The notes beneath the pieces were generated by a model that saw only the letters and a program-made list of their open reading frames with translations, made no database searches and was not told where the DNA came from. A program made the position numbers and the translations under genes. From Rhabditophanes sp. KR3021 (lineage: Eukaryota; Nematoda; Chromadorea; Rhabditida; Alloionematidae), in the NCBI GenBank assembly GCA_963281155.1, contig CAUJLY010000006.1, forward strand, positions 11,098,001-11,162,000: 64,000 bases of DNA, read 5' to 3'. How positions within the stretch are numbered: position 1 is the stretch's first letter; each line of letters starts with the position of its first letter. Positions 34,356-45,553 of this stretch are shown here, piece after piece.

Positions 34356-35426
34356 ATGAAAGATATCACATATTCCTATATCTATATTTTGAAGCACATT
34401 TTAATCATAAATTGTCACATCGTCTTTTACATTGGTTCATTGCTCAATATTCTACTACTCTACATTTGTTACTCAATCAAGACACTAGAATTTACCGCTT
34501 ACAAGAGAGTGATATATTTATTTGTGGCAAGTGATATTATTTACAATGCCATCCAGATTACCAATCAACATGCATACGAACAATCAAATTCTTATGTATT
34601 TTTTATTGTTCATGGCCCATCCCTATATATGAATGAGACTATGAGATCGCTTTTGGTAATAAGTGAAATACAAGCCTATATGGTTGGAATGTCAAATAAT
34701 TTAGTTGCTTTTGTGTTTCGTTATTCTTTGATTGTGAGGTAGGTACTAAATTATCTTAAATATAATATTAGCTTAATTAGGAGTTATTGTTTAACAAAGT
34801 TGCAATTCATAGTTTTAATAATTGTAAATATTATATGGAACCACGGTTTTTACTTTTTGGCTTTCATAGAATCCCAAAAACCAACTAACACACAAATTGA
34901 AGCGAGTAAAAAAGCTTTATCACCTGAATTTTTTATTGGAACAGAGGGCGAACCTCTTCAATCTACCCTTGTATTTAATCCAACCTCAGTTATTTCATAC
35001 ATTGGACTTACTCATATTTGTATGTCGTGTGTCATTGTATTCGTCGGATTATCAATCACTTTCATAAAGATCCAGGCAGCATTAATTGAAAATAAACAGA
35101 TCATGACTAAAAGCACTAGACAACTTCAAAAGCAAGTGACTTTGGTGATGAGCATCCATGTTATTACATCCTTAATCTTATTTGGAATACCCATGTCAAT
35201 AACAGTATTTAATATTATATTAAACGTAAATACCAATGATCGCGGATATGGCCACATATTTATGATAATAATGGTTTGGCCAATTGTTGTCAATCCAATA
35301 TGCTCCATCATACTAATTGGTCCATGTTTTAAAAAGTTTTGTTCAATCCTTCACATTCATACCGATGGTTCTAATCCAAAACGAAGAATATCTCAGACTA
35401 CTTTGGGGTCGATGTTTGCAATTTAG
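34356..35426 (+). CDS. Str-superfamily seven-transmembrane chemoreceptor
   Basis: Two exons (34356-34738 and 34781-35426) with a 42 bp intron give 342 residues. Seven hydrophobic segments. Marks of the Str superfamily: FTAYKRVIYLF after transmembrane 1-2, FVFRYSLIVRS after transmembrane 3, and the loop KSTRQLQKQVTLVMSIHV leading into transmembrane 6. The C-terminus carries PICSIILIGPC followed by a basic, serine-rich tail. The 5' quarter lies in duplication copy 2; the other copy (8400) is truncated. A further mini-fragment of the same 5' end lies 185 bp downstream. Predicted chemosensory receptor. Confidence 0.87.
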
Positions 35427-35579
35427 ATTTATTCAAGGCAATAACTACTATAAAATTGGACACTCTAGTCACTCGAGTCAGATCAACATCCTAACAAAAC
35501 ATGTTATTGTGAAAGAAATCTAGAATATTATACTCTAATACAAAAAACATTAAAATTCCGTAAATAAGGAAATGTATTT

Positions 35580-35640
35580 AAATTATGAAAAGTCAGACAT
35601 TAATTTATAAATGGAAAATATCGCATATTCTTATATTTAT
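35580..35640 (+). pseudogene. Mini-fragment of the Str-type gene start
   Basis: Repeats the leader and first codons of the gene at 34356 (GACATTAATT..., then ATG at 35611 and ENIAYSYIY) and stops matching at exactly the word CACGGTG at 35641. Confidence 0.65.
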
Positions 35641-36361
35641 CACGGTGCTACATTTTAGTCCAAAATAATGATATGTATTTTTTGGATGAGATATTGTCAT
35701 ATTCGGATTTCCCTGGTTCAAATTAGTAGATTGTCATTGACTTCAAATAATTTTATCTAGGGGAAATTTTTCGAAGACGGATGGGTGACTGCATATTTTG
35801 TATACACCATTATATACACCGTTAAAGTCCCGCAAGGATATGATCTATACCCGTAATATCATTGTATTTATTTTTTGGTAAAGATTAAATGACATGCCTT
35901 AATTTGAATTATTATGGCAATTTTTATTTGTTTTATCATATTGCGTGAATAAAAAGTGCAAGTATACAATTTAATTATGTATAATTTAAAACGATTCGTT
36001 TTTTAGTTGATTGTTCTAAGGATATAATTTGTAAAATGCATTGCGATGTTTTGGAACAGCTGATTAAGTGCCTTGCCTAACAATAAATTCCTTACAAATT
36101 TAAATGAATTCCTAAATTGCATTCAATAAAAAAAGCTGATTAAGTGCCATGTTTGACAATAAACTTCCTTACAAATTTCAATAAATAGCTTTTTTATCAT
36201 TAGTAAAAAGCTCAAAAACGCATTGATGCTTTATATTTCCTGTACTTCAGTCATAATAATTAACAATTGTGCATGACTACAAGTATTCATGGCTTAGAGC
36301 GTGATATAAATTAATAATTAAACTCACATCTCCACATTACCTAACTTCATAACTGGAGACA
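35641..36361. other. Intergenic with a direct repeat
   Basis: Two diverged copies of a ~47 bp unit, beginning AGCTGATTAAGTGCC, at 36058-36104 and 36134-36181. Nothing else recognised. Confidence 0.55.
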
Positions 36362-37370
36362 ATGTACCCAAACATATTATGGAATGTTATTTTTAATAAT
36401 TTCGAATATGATTGTTCAATGTTTAATGAAACTACCTTAAATGATGATCGCTTCAAATCAGTACCTGTCGGTATTTTATATATTTGCCTATATGTTATTT
36501 ACACAATTATTTATATACCCTTCCTTATTGCTATGTTTTCGTCGGAGACAAGGAAAATCACTGCCTATAAAATATTAATAGTTGCTGGAATTGTGGATAT
36601 ACTTAATTTAGTTAATTCAAGTTTGATTAGTGGGATCTTTTGTTTGAATGGAACTGTCTATTGTCATTATCCTACATTTAATTTTTGGGTAGGAGCAGTA
36701 GGGGAAGTATTTTGGGTATTTACTGGGTATTTGGTTTGTCTTTTGTCAATTAATAGGATTCTTGAAATGGCTAAACCTAGATATGGTTCTGTCTTATTTG
36801 ATGGTTTTAGAATTTATGGATGGATGATTATAGGCTTTGGATGGGGAATATTTTTAGGAGTTTTTACGGCACCTACTTTCTTATCACCAGTTACTAAGAC
36901 GTGGGTGTATGACATTTATTTTGGTTTTGACATCAAAATAACGTATACTTTCGATAATTTATTTCATGGAATACATAATTATGGAACTTGCTTACTTTTA
37001 TCTGTTTGCACAGTTTTCCTGATTGCAATTTATGTTTCCAAAATTTCAATAAGCTCAAATTCAATAGGAAGAAATCAATTAAGTAAATCCTTAGTCAGAT
37101 TATATATCCAAGTCAGCTTAATTTGTTGTATCACTGGTTTTGTTGGAGTGATGCATGCAATGATGCAGTTTGTAGGAGTTCCAGATTGGCTTTTTATTGT
37201 TGCACAGGTCGCGTGGATTTCAGGTAAAAATTAGTTTTTTATTTTTGCTAATTAATGTTTTTACAGTTCATGGAAGTCCGGGTTGTGTTTTTTTGGTTTT
37301 TAATATTACTTTAAGGCGGAAAATTTTGACTAGATTAGGAATAAAGGAATATACGCATACAACAACTTAA
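36362..37370 (+). CDS. Srt-type seven-transmembrane chemoreceptor
   Basis: Two exons (36362-37223 and 37267-37370) with a 43 bp intron give 321 residues. N-terminus has YDCSMFNET with a cysteine and glycosylation site. Family marks: AYKILIVAGIVDIL, NRILEMAKPRYG after transmembrane 3, LFDGFRIYGW, and ISGVHGSPG at the exon junction, the motif before transmembrane 7 in Srt receptors. Ends with NITLRRKILTRLG and a threonine-rich tail. Related to the gene at 6173, but the intron positions differ. Predicted chemosensory receptor. No defects. Confidence 0.88.
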
Positions 37371-38226
37371 AAAAATTGCACTAATATATTTTTAAATACA
37401 TATTATGCATTATTTACTATTTTAAAATATACATAATAAAGGACTAATGTATCGTCGGGATATATGAATCTAGAAGTCACATGCATGAGAACATGACTAA
37501 CAAAAAACAATCATCATCAATTTTTTCAAATTTTACCATTGAACAAGTTCACATGCTTGAGGACATGATTAACAACATTTTCCATCTATACTAGTCCACA
37601 TCATCAAAGCATTATCAAATTATCTCCAGGCTCCATCCAAACCACATCAACCAAGCCAACATCATGTTAGGAGGATCAACCAGCAAAAGGAAGATGTTAA
37701 GATAAGTCTGCAGAAGTCACCATTGAAAATAAGCTGTAGCAGACGGTGATTTTTGGATCAAATGTCCTGCGTTAGAAATAAAGATTCGAGTTGGTTTGCT
37801 AGCAAATTACCTTTCTTATATAGGTAGAATATTAGGATAAGAATTGGTAATAGTCAAAAAAGCATTTTATCATTTGTAATTCATTTAATTTACAGGTGGA
37901 AGAAAAAGAAGATGGCGAATTGCGAAAATGAAGTAAATTCAAATTTTCGAACCATCTTTTAATTTTATAGTTTAGTCATTCGACATTCAAGTTACAAATA
38001 TCTATCTTTTTCAAAAAATGAATTTTGTATATTAGATAATGGTCACTTTTATGCCCCCTTTCCAATACTACAAAATAAAGACAATTTTTTAGTTTCATAC
38101 TTTAAAATGTAGAAAGAAAGTTGATGTAATTATCTTTAACCTTACAAAAGGATTAATTTGAAAAAATGTTGCATAAGTATCAAAATTTAAGAGAAGTAAA
38201 AATGACACATTTAAAAAACATCAGTG
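37371..38226. other. Intergenic, possible repeat-derived stretch
   Basis: 37475-37575 holds two related words (CACATGCATGAGAACATGA and CACATGCTTGAGGACATGA). 37450-37820 is less AT-rich than its surroundings and has an AATAAAG signal, which could be an old transposon or LTR remnant; I could not define its ends. No gene. Confidence 0.35.
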
Positions 38227-38290
38227 TCCATATCGTAATGGTCAGCATGTGCCCTTCCAATCACATGCTAGGGGTTCGATTCCTCTCGGA
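38227..38290 (+). pseudogene. tRNA-like relic (Gly-TCC-like)
   Basis: Contains GTAATGGTCAGCAT (D-arm-like), CTTCCAA (anticodon-loop-like, TCC) and GGGGTTCGATTCC (T-arm/B box). The acceptor ends do not pair well (5' TCCATAT, 3' CTCGGA) and the length is short. Either a dead tRNA or a tRNA-derived repeat. Confidence 0.4.
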
Positions 38291-38394
38291 TGATATCTTT
38301 TGACAATTAATTAGTGAATTAAATTATGGCAAACATTTTTCCACAAATACTTAAAAATTGCCTAAATAAAAATGAAACTTTAGGTGTATTATAA

Positions 38395-38467
38395 GCTCCC
38401 GTGGTGTAGTGGTTATCACATCTGTCTAACACACAGAAGGCCGGCGGATCGAGACCGCCCGGGATCA
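38395..38467 (+). tRNA. tRNA-Val (anticodon AAC)
   Basis: Cloverleaf by eye: acceptor GCTCCCG with CGGGATC (one mismatch, C2 to T71), D arm in GTGTAGTGGTTATCAC, anticodon stem TCTGT/ACAGA perfectly paired with loop CTAACAC (AAC, valine), T stem GGCGG/CCGCC perfect. The T loop is ATCGAGA, where TTCGA is usual, so the B box is slightly off. The gene could still be transcribed by polymerase III; a run of four T follows within 8 bases of the end. Confidence 0.72.
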
Positions 38468-38911
38468 TATTTTTGGTAAATCTCTTCAATTTAACAAAAA
38501 ATACTGTTCTATATGCTTGTTTTTGTTGAATCCAGACTTTCATAAATTATTACATGATTTGTATGCACATAAAACAATGCTTTTATTTGTGTTTATTTAA
38601 ACATTAATTTTAGGTTGATATTATGACAATAATTTAAGGCTATTATTATAAGTATTAGTTGGGCAAATAACATCAAAAAATAAAAAATTTAAAGTCATAA
38701 ACAGGCCTCAAAATTAGGCCTAAGACATGCTCGGAAACAGGTATTATACACATATCAAAGATTGCGATATGTTGTGGGAATGTAGTTTAAAAGTAATTAC
38801 TTCCAGATTATAGACATTACCGACCAAGACATACTTCATTTTATTTTAGTGGTGTTGCCGTACTTCTCTTCAATTTTATTAAATTTATTGAATTAGTACT
38901 TTTTCATTAAT
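38468..38911. other. Intergenic, promoter side of cytochrome b561
   Basis: AT-rich. No clear TATA box; nothing else recognised. Confidence 0.5.
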
Positions 38912-39682
38912 ATGGCAAGTGCTGTTACAAGTTTTACAACAAAAAGACCCAATGATTTTAAGATTCCAACAACCCTTTGTTGGACGGCTGTAACTGTTGG
39001 AACTGTTGCAGTTGTCTTAATAGCCTTATGGGCGGGACATTATAGTGGTGGATTTGGATGGGATGAGCCTGAATTGCAGTTTAGATGGCATCCATTTTTG
39101 ACGACTTTTGGAATGATTTATTGTCAAGGAAATAGTATCATTTTGTATCGGACTTTTAGATACGTACGCAAGCCATACCTTAAGTGCATCCATGCCACTC
39201 TTCACGTTCTCTCCTCCATCTGTACAATTGTTGGCCTTCTTACTGTCTTATTTTCACATATTAACTCTCGTCCTCAACAACCAAACTTTGAATCAATTCA
39301 CGGATGGTTGGGAAGTTGTGTAATTGGACTTTATCTTTTTCAAACAGTATTTTCAATTTTGGCTTTTGGTTTTCGTGGATTTCCAGTTGCATGGAGAGTA
39401 AAAATTGTGCCATTACATCGGTTTATGGGAATCTTTCTTTTCGTGGCTTCGTTTGCAGTTGCCATGGGAGGTTTATGTGAAAAACAAGCATTTGATTGTA
39501 AGTTAAGATTAGATGTAAATAATGATAACTTTTAAGTGACATGTTGGACCATGGAAGGATATATTTGTGAAGAAATGATGATTATGAACTTGTATGGAGT
39601 TGTGTGTTTCATCTATGCTGGATTGGTCCTTGGAATTGTTTTTCAAATTGACTGGGCACGTGACCCATTGGCAAGTGATTGA
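38912..39682 (+). CDS. Cytochrome b561
   Basis: Two exons (38912-39497 and 39537-39682) with a 39 bp intron give 243 residues, the family's usual size, with six transmembrane helices. The haem-ligating histidines are all visible: RWHPFLTTFG, CIHATLHV, SIHGWLG and PLHRFMG, giving the two cross-membrane haem sites. Also typical are arginine/lysine residues on the cytosolic side (FRYVRKPYLK) that contact ascorbate. The protein transfers electrons from cytosolic ascorbate across a vesicle or plasma membrane to monodehydroascorbate or ferric iron. The final helix lies in exon 2. A housekeeping-type gene standing alone among receptors. Confidence 0.93.
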
Positions 39683-41043
39683 AGAATTATTTGAAAGTGA
39701 CAATTTTCTTAATTATTATGAATAATGGGAGGTTTATTCGGAACATATACTTGTGATGATTTTATAACTATATTTGTATCCTAGTAATATTGTTTGATGT
39801 ACTTTTGACAACTTAAATAAATATCTGATGTAAAAATTAGCTTTAAAATACAATAATAATTATAGAAAGTAAATATATCTCCAATTATATTTTTTGTTTG
39901 TGCGTTAATTAAAACTAATACAATGCAAGTTCTTTTTAATAGCATTTAGATATGCGCAATAATAACCATCAGTCATTTTTACAGTGTCAATTTTAGTTAA
40001 TCTAAGCATTCACACTCTGCATTTTCTGTGTATATAAGTAAGACAATTCTATTAATTCTTTCGTGCGTGCTGCACATTCCATTGTATAAACTAACTAGTA
40101 ATTTACTTAATTAATAAAATCTTTTATATATACAAAAAAATAAATTCTGTAACTTCTCACTCAAATTTAATGGGGAAAACGAACGAGTTACGACCCCACA
40201 CAATATCTACGCAATGAAAAACATTTAAAAGCCAAATATTGTAAATTTTTGAAAATGTCCTAAAATGTTCTTTCAAAAATGTAAGAATGTTCTGAAAACT
40301 TTAAAATTATATCTAATTGAATATCCATGATATTAAACGTTCAAATTATTGCACGTAAACGACCAGAAGCAGCAAACTTTTTCTGGTTCTTGAAGTGATG
40401 AAGATCATATTCTATCATAACAATTTCAAATCGAGCATATTTTTGTGGTTGATAGTAGTGTATCTCGCTTGGGCAATATAATCCTTTAAAGTTAAAAAAG
40501 TGCTGTAATGATCAATAAGAATGACAAATAATTATATAAATAACAGATTAACCGTTACAAATTCATTGCTAAAACTTTAGTCTTCTTAAAATTTAACTTA
40601 AATAAACATTTTACTATATTATTTTTGTGTGTGTCTATTTCAAAAAGCAATGATTTGAAAATCATCAAATTCGTAAAAGGCTCCGGCAAAGATTTTGTAA
40701 AAAGATAGATGTTATCAACTCTCTTTATATTGTCTTCCAACAATATCCTTTTAGTTTTTCATATCATGCTTTATCCATGTTTGATATACCTTTGTAGTGT
40801 ACCAACAAATGGGGTCTTAAACTACATTTGTATATCTTTATTTATATTTAAAAATTAATAATTTTTGAAACCAAAGTACTAACTGACATGTATATAAAAA
40901 ATATATATAATTAGCAAATTCGTCTGGTAATTTAATTATTACTATAACTTAGCCGAATGTGTGTGCTAACGAATAATTAAATTAGAAAAATGCTGTAAAG
41001 ACTTTTCAAATCTAAAGTTTAGATTGTTAAACTCATTTATAAA
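39683..41043. other. Intergenic, nothing recognised
   Basis: 1.36 kb of AT-rich DNA. The minus-strand open frame at 40555-40743 has no family features. Confidence 0.5.
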
Positions 41044-42130
41044 ATGTTTAACACATCAGAAGCAAGTATTTTTCAAATCCAGAAATTTTTGCCATTTTTA
41101 ACTGTGCAGGTTTCAACAACACAATTGATTCTTCAACTCATTTTTATGGCGGTATCGTATAGTATATATTTTATCATCACATATGCTATTCTTACAAATT
41201 ATAAAAAAGAACCGACTTTAGGATCCAACTTTTTTGTAATTTTTATCGTCAACGGTTTTTTTGATGTAATCGGCGGATTAACAACATTTTACGTGGAATA
41301 TATGCTTCTTTATCCACCATTCGCTGCATCTTTTTCAAATATTGAGTTTCTTCCGCAAATATATGTTTTTTTATATTTTTTAACAAAACTTGCAATTTAT
41401 CAAAATATATTCGGTACATTTATGATTGGATTTAATAGATTCATCTCAGTTTATTCAGTTATGCTTCGCTATAATGTAAGTTCAAGTTACTAGATGAATA
41501 ATGGCCTAATATATAATTCATTTGTAGGAATCAAAGATTGTGTTAGCAATTATAATTCCATGTTATTTGATTGTTCCTGTTCCATTTGTTTATTTTTTAC
41601 TCTTTTGTGACTCTACTTTATATACTTTGGAAGATTACACAACAAATTATGAAGTTATATATAAGCTAGGACATCGATATATATATGGCGACTATGAAAA
41701 TTTACAAGATTTAGGCACAACAACAATGCTTTATTTTTCATTTTTTGGAACGATCCAATTTTGCTTGAATTTGCTTGTCGTTTTCAAACTAGTTTATTTA
41801 CAACGTAAAAACAAACGTGAATACAAGAACCAATACAAATTATCAATCCTTTCATTTGTACACTTTGTTTTGAATTTAAGTTTTGTACTGCAAGCCTATA
41901 TTGTAAATCGTGATATTACACTCCCAGACCAGTCCGTGGTCAACTTATTGGCTACGTTCACGACTACTTTAATCAACTTTCAAATTTTATGCCTAAATAT
42001 TAGTATCATAGTATTGAGTAAAACATTGAGAGACATAATCATGAACAATTTAGGATGCAGAAGATTATTAAAAACAAGTATTTCTGTTACTCCATTTTCT
42101 CTAAGAAACGTCGCTTTTGCTAGTAAATAA
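41044..42130 (+). CDS. Srg/Srv-type seven-transmembrane chemoreceptor
   Basis: Two exons (41044-41475 and 41528-42130) with a 52 bp intron give 344 residues. Family marks: TNYKKEPTLGSNFF after transmembrane 1, GFNRFISVYSVMLRYN after transmembrane 3, a long second extracellular loop (LEDYTTNYE...), and a C-terminus LSKTLRDIIMN. Seven hydrophobic segments. Its dead relative lies at 2074-2601 on the other strand. Predicted chemosensory receptor; intact. Confidence 0.85.
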
Positions 42131-42255
42131 ATATTTTTTGTAAAAAAGTAGAAATGCGGTCTTTTCACATCTTGAAACAGTTAAGTTATACCTTGAACAG
42201 TCATGCTTAGGAATAATTATTTTGTAATATGTTTTATTCTAATTCACACGACTCA

Positions 42256-42495
42256 TTAAGTAAACTTAGGAATTCCTCTATAAAATGAAAGACAATTATT
42301 AGTTACAACTACTAAAGCAATATAATGAACGAATATTTGCTGTAAATTCACAAAATTTGTGTGAATCCAACGTTGATGACCTTCATTAAATAAGTCTCGA
42401 TACTCATAGTAGTTTATTTTCTGGCAGGTAAAAGAATCAAGCCCGAAATATAAAATATCATTTAAACTATCATCAATGCAGGAATTCAAGATCAT
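42256..42495 (-). pseudogene. Possible receptor fragment
   Basis: A minus-strand open piece of about 79 codons. FNEGHQ...NLQQIFVHYIALVV faintly resembles the loop and transmembrane region KLGHRY...NLQDLGTTTM of the adjacent intact receptor. No start exon or continuation was found. A weak call. Confidence 0.25.
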
Positions 42496-43464
42496 ACATC
42501 AAAACACATATTTTATATATAATTTGCGGTTTTTTATTACAATCTTCATAAACAATTCTTAGAATTTTAAATTTAATACTATTCGAATAAATACGTAAGT
42601 ATATTTCTTATAAATAACACATTATCTCAACCAAAGCCGAGACTTAGTAATTAGTTTTTTCAAAAAAAGATTGTCGGCAACGAAATTTAAAACTAATAAA
42701 TAAGTGTGTATAAATGACGATACCTCTGTTACAATACACAAGTGTTGTGCGTATATCCCAAGGCGTAACTTTGCAATCATACACAACTTAGGTCACATGT
42801 AACACTTGATGTGATCATCTTTTTAGCTAATTACGCCTTGTTGTTAATTAAGGTATTATCGGATAAAGACAGTTTATACCCCACACGTAAGCCTATCATT
42901 ATTTATTGTATCTTTGTTATTTCTTATTAGGTGGCCACGTAGTGAAATATACTGTAGAAGCTGAATTTAAATAAAGTTAGTTGTTGTAATCGCCAAGGTA
43001 ATCAAGTTAGTCACTGTTCGGCAAATAGTGAAGAAAAGGATCGATTATGTCCTCTCATTTCAATAACAAGGAACATCAATTACCTTTACAAAATATTTTG
43101 TTCTGTAGCAATAGGAGTATATTACATACAATATGTATTAGTGTATGGTAGCATGATGATAACGGATATTTAGAGGATGTGAGAAAAGGCTTGGCTTTTA
43201 CATTTGCGCCGGATGCTGAATGTGAAGATAAAAATGAAGATGCTGCTGATATGGATACTTCATGATTCAATAACTTTATTCTTTAATATTATCTTTTAAT
43301 TTTGAATAAACATTTTCTTAAAAACATCTACGAAGTTATATTGTTAGAGAGTGATTGGTTAGGATACTCTCTAGGCAGACAACAAGTAACAGCACAAGAC
43401 AGAGTTAAGGATAGACAATTTATTTACTATCGAAACTACTACATATATAAATCACTTAAAAACA
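42496..43464. other. Intergenic, possible LTR-like remnant
   Basis: 42725-43060 is less AT-rich, starts near TGTTACAATACACAAG, has TTTATA and AAATAAAG signals, and is followed by TGTTCGGCAAATAGTG; this could be a solo LTR, but no second copy or target duplication was found. 43150-43265 has about 35 open acidic codons ending EDAADMDTS, unassigned. Confidence 0.3.
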
Positions 43465-43680
43465 TCAAAATATACATAATGCAATAATAAAAGAATGTAG
43501 CATTAATGATGCTAGGGGAGATATTAAAGTTGGGATACCGTTCCCATCTCTCACTAAGCCAAGCAGAAATTTCGACGATACTTTTTCTACTCCAAGGATC
43601 GTGAATAATCTTGGACTCAAACAGTCTCCTTGTTTCACTCCAGCATCTGAGTTGGTCTTCAAGAGGTAGCAGCAGCCCAT
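43465..43680 (-). mobile_element. LINE reverse-transcriptase fragment
   Basis: Minus-strand frame containing GVKQGDCLSPRLFTI, the conserved reverse-transcriptase motif of non-LTR elements (GxxQGxxLSPxLF). Only about 70 codons remain, with no catalytic YADD or flanking domains. A short, old insertion. Confidence 0.6.
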
Positions 43681-43687
43681 AAAACAA

Positions 43688-44101
43688 TTCTTATAATTTT
43701 GTTATACTCTATATTATAGGTACATGTATTTAAATTAAAAGATTGTATATATTTATTTTATTAATTCTTCAATTTTTTAAACAAATTATTACATAAATTA
43801 TCCCTATCATTGTTGAGAAATGTTTTTTTAAGTAAACTTAAATAATTTACGTAGTAATGAATAAACATCACTAATTAAGTACTTAGCATAAATAATCACA
43901 CACAAACGATATGGATAATAATGATTACTATACCGCAATCTTTGTCAAAAAACCGATTATCATCTCGCAAATTAAAACAACTATCTCTTTTTGCATAACA
44001 TTAATGACAATACTACCACTCGTAAAAGTACTTAACTAGTGAATTAAAGTATTTACAACAACTATGAATCATCGTAATATATTTATTCATTATTTAAACT
44101 A
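43688..44101. other. Intergenic, nothing recognised
   Basis: AT-rich spacer. Parts of 43840-43950 resemble 44790-44900 loosely, flanking the small membrane-protein gene. Confidence 0.4.
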
Positions 44102-44717
44102 ATGATTCCTGAAAATATAATCATTTTAAAAATGGATTTCACAATGAATCATGATTTGTATGTTAGTTACCAAGATAAAACATATAGATGCTTATTTAAT
44201 TTGTTGCATTCTACAACAGTTTGCTTCTTTATTTCAATCCTATGGATCATATCTGGCTTCTTATCGTTGATTGTCATAATTCACGAAGTTGTAACTTATA
44301 ATGAACATCCAAGTGAAAGACAAATTAGAGTTGGGACAAGTAAGTAAACAAATATAAGTAATTTAACTAACCATTATAGTTATCATTTTTGCTTCCTCAA
44401 TTTTAATGAGTATTTTTGCTATTTTCTTCATTTGTGGATTAATCAAAGCAAAGTCTAGATATATGCTGCCTTTTATATTTTTTGCCACTTTCCAGGCCAT
44501 ACTAACTGTTTTATCTATCTTTTTTGATGGTAATATGAATTTGGTATCTATGATAATCAGTGCAATCCTTTCCGGTCTGATTAATTTTTGGTTTACATAT
44601 GTAATCTGGACAGGATATTTATTTATTAAAAAAGTTGATCAAGTCAAAACTGATACTTCAAGTCTGAGCAATGAAGAAGGAACTGATAATTCAAATGTAA
44701 ACTATCAGCACATGTGA
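44102..44717 (+). CDS. Small four-span membrane protein
   Basis: Two exons (44102-44339 and 44380-44717) with a 40 bp intron give 191 residues. Four hydrophobic helices separated by short loops; the first is preceded by YRCLFNLLHSTTVCFFIS, a pattern I associate with small nematode four-span proteins of the lysosomal LAPTM/DUF7027 kind, but this is from memory of the pattern only. The C-terminal 35 residues are acidic and serine/asparagine-rich and probably cytosolic. A second ATG lies 10 codons into the frame. No catalytic motif. Likely an endomembrane protein of unknown role. Confidence 0.68.
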
Positions 44718-45553
44718 ATAAACTATGTATTATGAGACATTATAAAATGTTAATTCTTCTCTTACCTACTTATTGAAGGAAATGCTTCTTAATTAACTTT
44801 AAATCATTTCCATATTAATAAATATCATTATTTTAATACCCTTTTTGCTAAAGCACTTACCATCAATAATGATAAAAAATGGCTCGGGTTAAACCACAAT
44901 CTTCAACAAAAGTAGTCAAACCAGATTATTAACGATTAATTAAACGACATTATAAGATAGTTTAAAAAATCAATGATATACTCTCAGGTTTAATATAATG
45001 ACTAATTAGAGTAAAATTTCTATCCTTCCACCTTATGACGTTAATACAAGATAAGCTTTTTGATGATACGATCAAGACAAAGACACTTTAAAATAACTTT
45101 GCTATTATAACAGAAACTGTGGCCACTTTAAAGCCAAATGAAAAGACAATAAAAAATTCAAACTTACAGCTTTCTTTGCAACGAACTAATAGTATAAATT
45201 TAAGATAAGAATTTAAAACAAAGTTTTATTAGTACAATTAATATAATTATCCCCTTTATTACCTGGATAAATATTAGTAAAGAATATTTGATTTGAAAAC
45301 AAATGACTATACTTGTTATTCAGACATAAAACATCTTACAATTAATACATTTTTATATAAATAAACTCAATCAGACAAAAAACACCATTAAATTTTTTTT
45401 ATTATATTAAAATACATATTTTTAAAGATTGAGGAAATGTTCATTCAAAATAATATTATTTTGTCCCATTTTTTTCTGTATTTAATGATAATTGTTTTAG
45501 TTAGCTAAGCAAATTATTTGTTTAATATTTACTTGATTATAAATTAAATTAAA
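44718..45553. other. Intergenic, nothing recognised
   Basis: AT-rich spacer before the Srv tandem. A 17-codon ATG frame at 44879 is too short to support. Confidence 0.5.

Larger units (their letters stand above)
32667..34629 (+). repeat. Segmental duplication, copy 2
   Basis: Counterpart of 6705-8672. In this copy the Srt gene has lost its first exon and most of exon 2, and the Str-type gene at the right end is whole. The only difference over the 491 bp Srt last exon is one base (TCA to TTA). Confidence 0.92.

Noticed and set aside
38319..38543. Minus-strand open frame of 74 codons
   Set aside because: It is the shadow of the tRNA-Val; its GGLDPPAFCVLDRCDNHYTT stretch is the antisense of the tRNA body.
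40555..40743. Minus-strand open frame of 62 codons
   Set aside because: No family resemblance and no exon partner; likely chance.
42725..43060. Possible solo LTR
   Set aside because: Composition and signals fit, but no matching second copy, no defined ends and no target duplication could be shown; kept only as a note in the intergenic entry.
44879..44932. Histone H3-like start (MARVKP...)
   Set aside because: Only 17 codons, and the resemblance ends after the first three residues.
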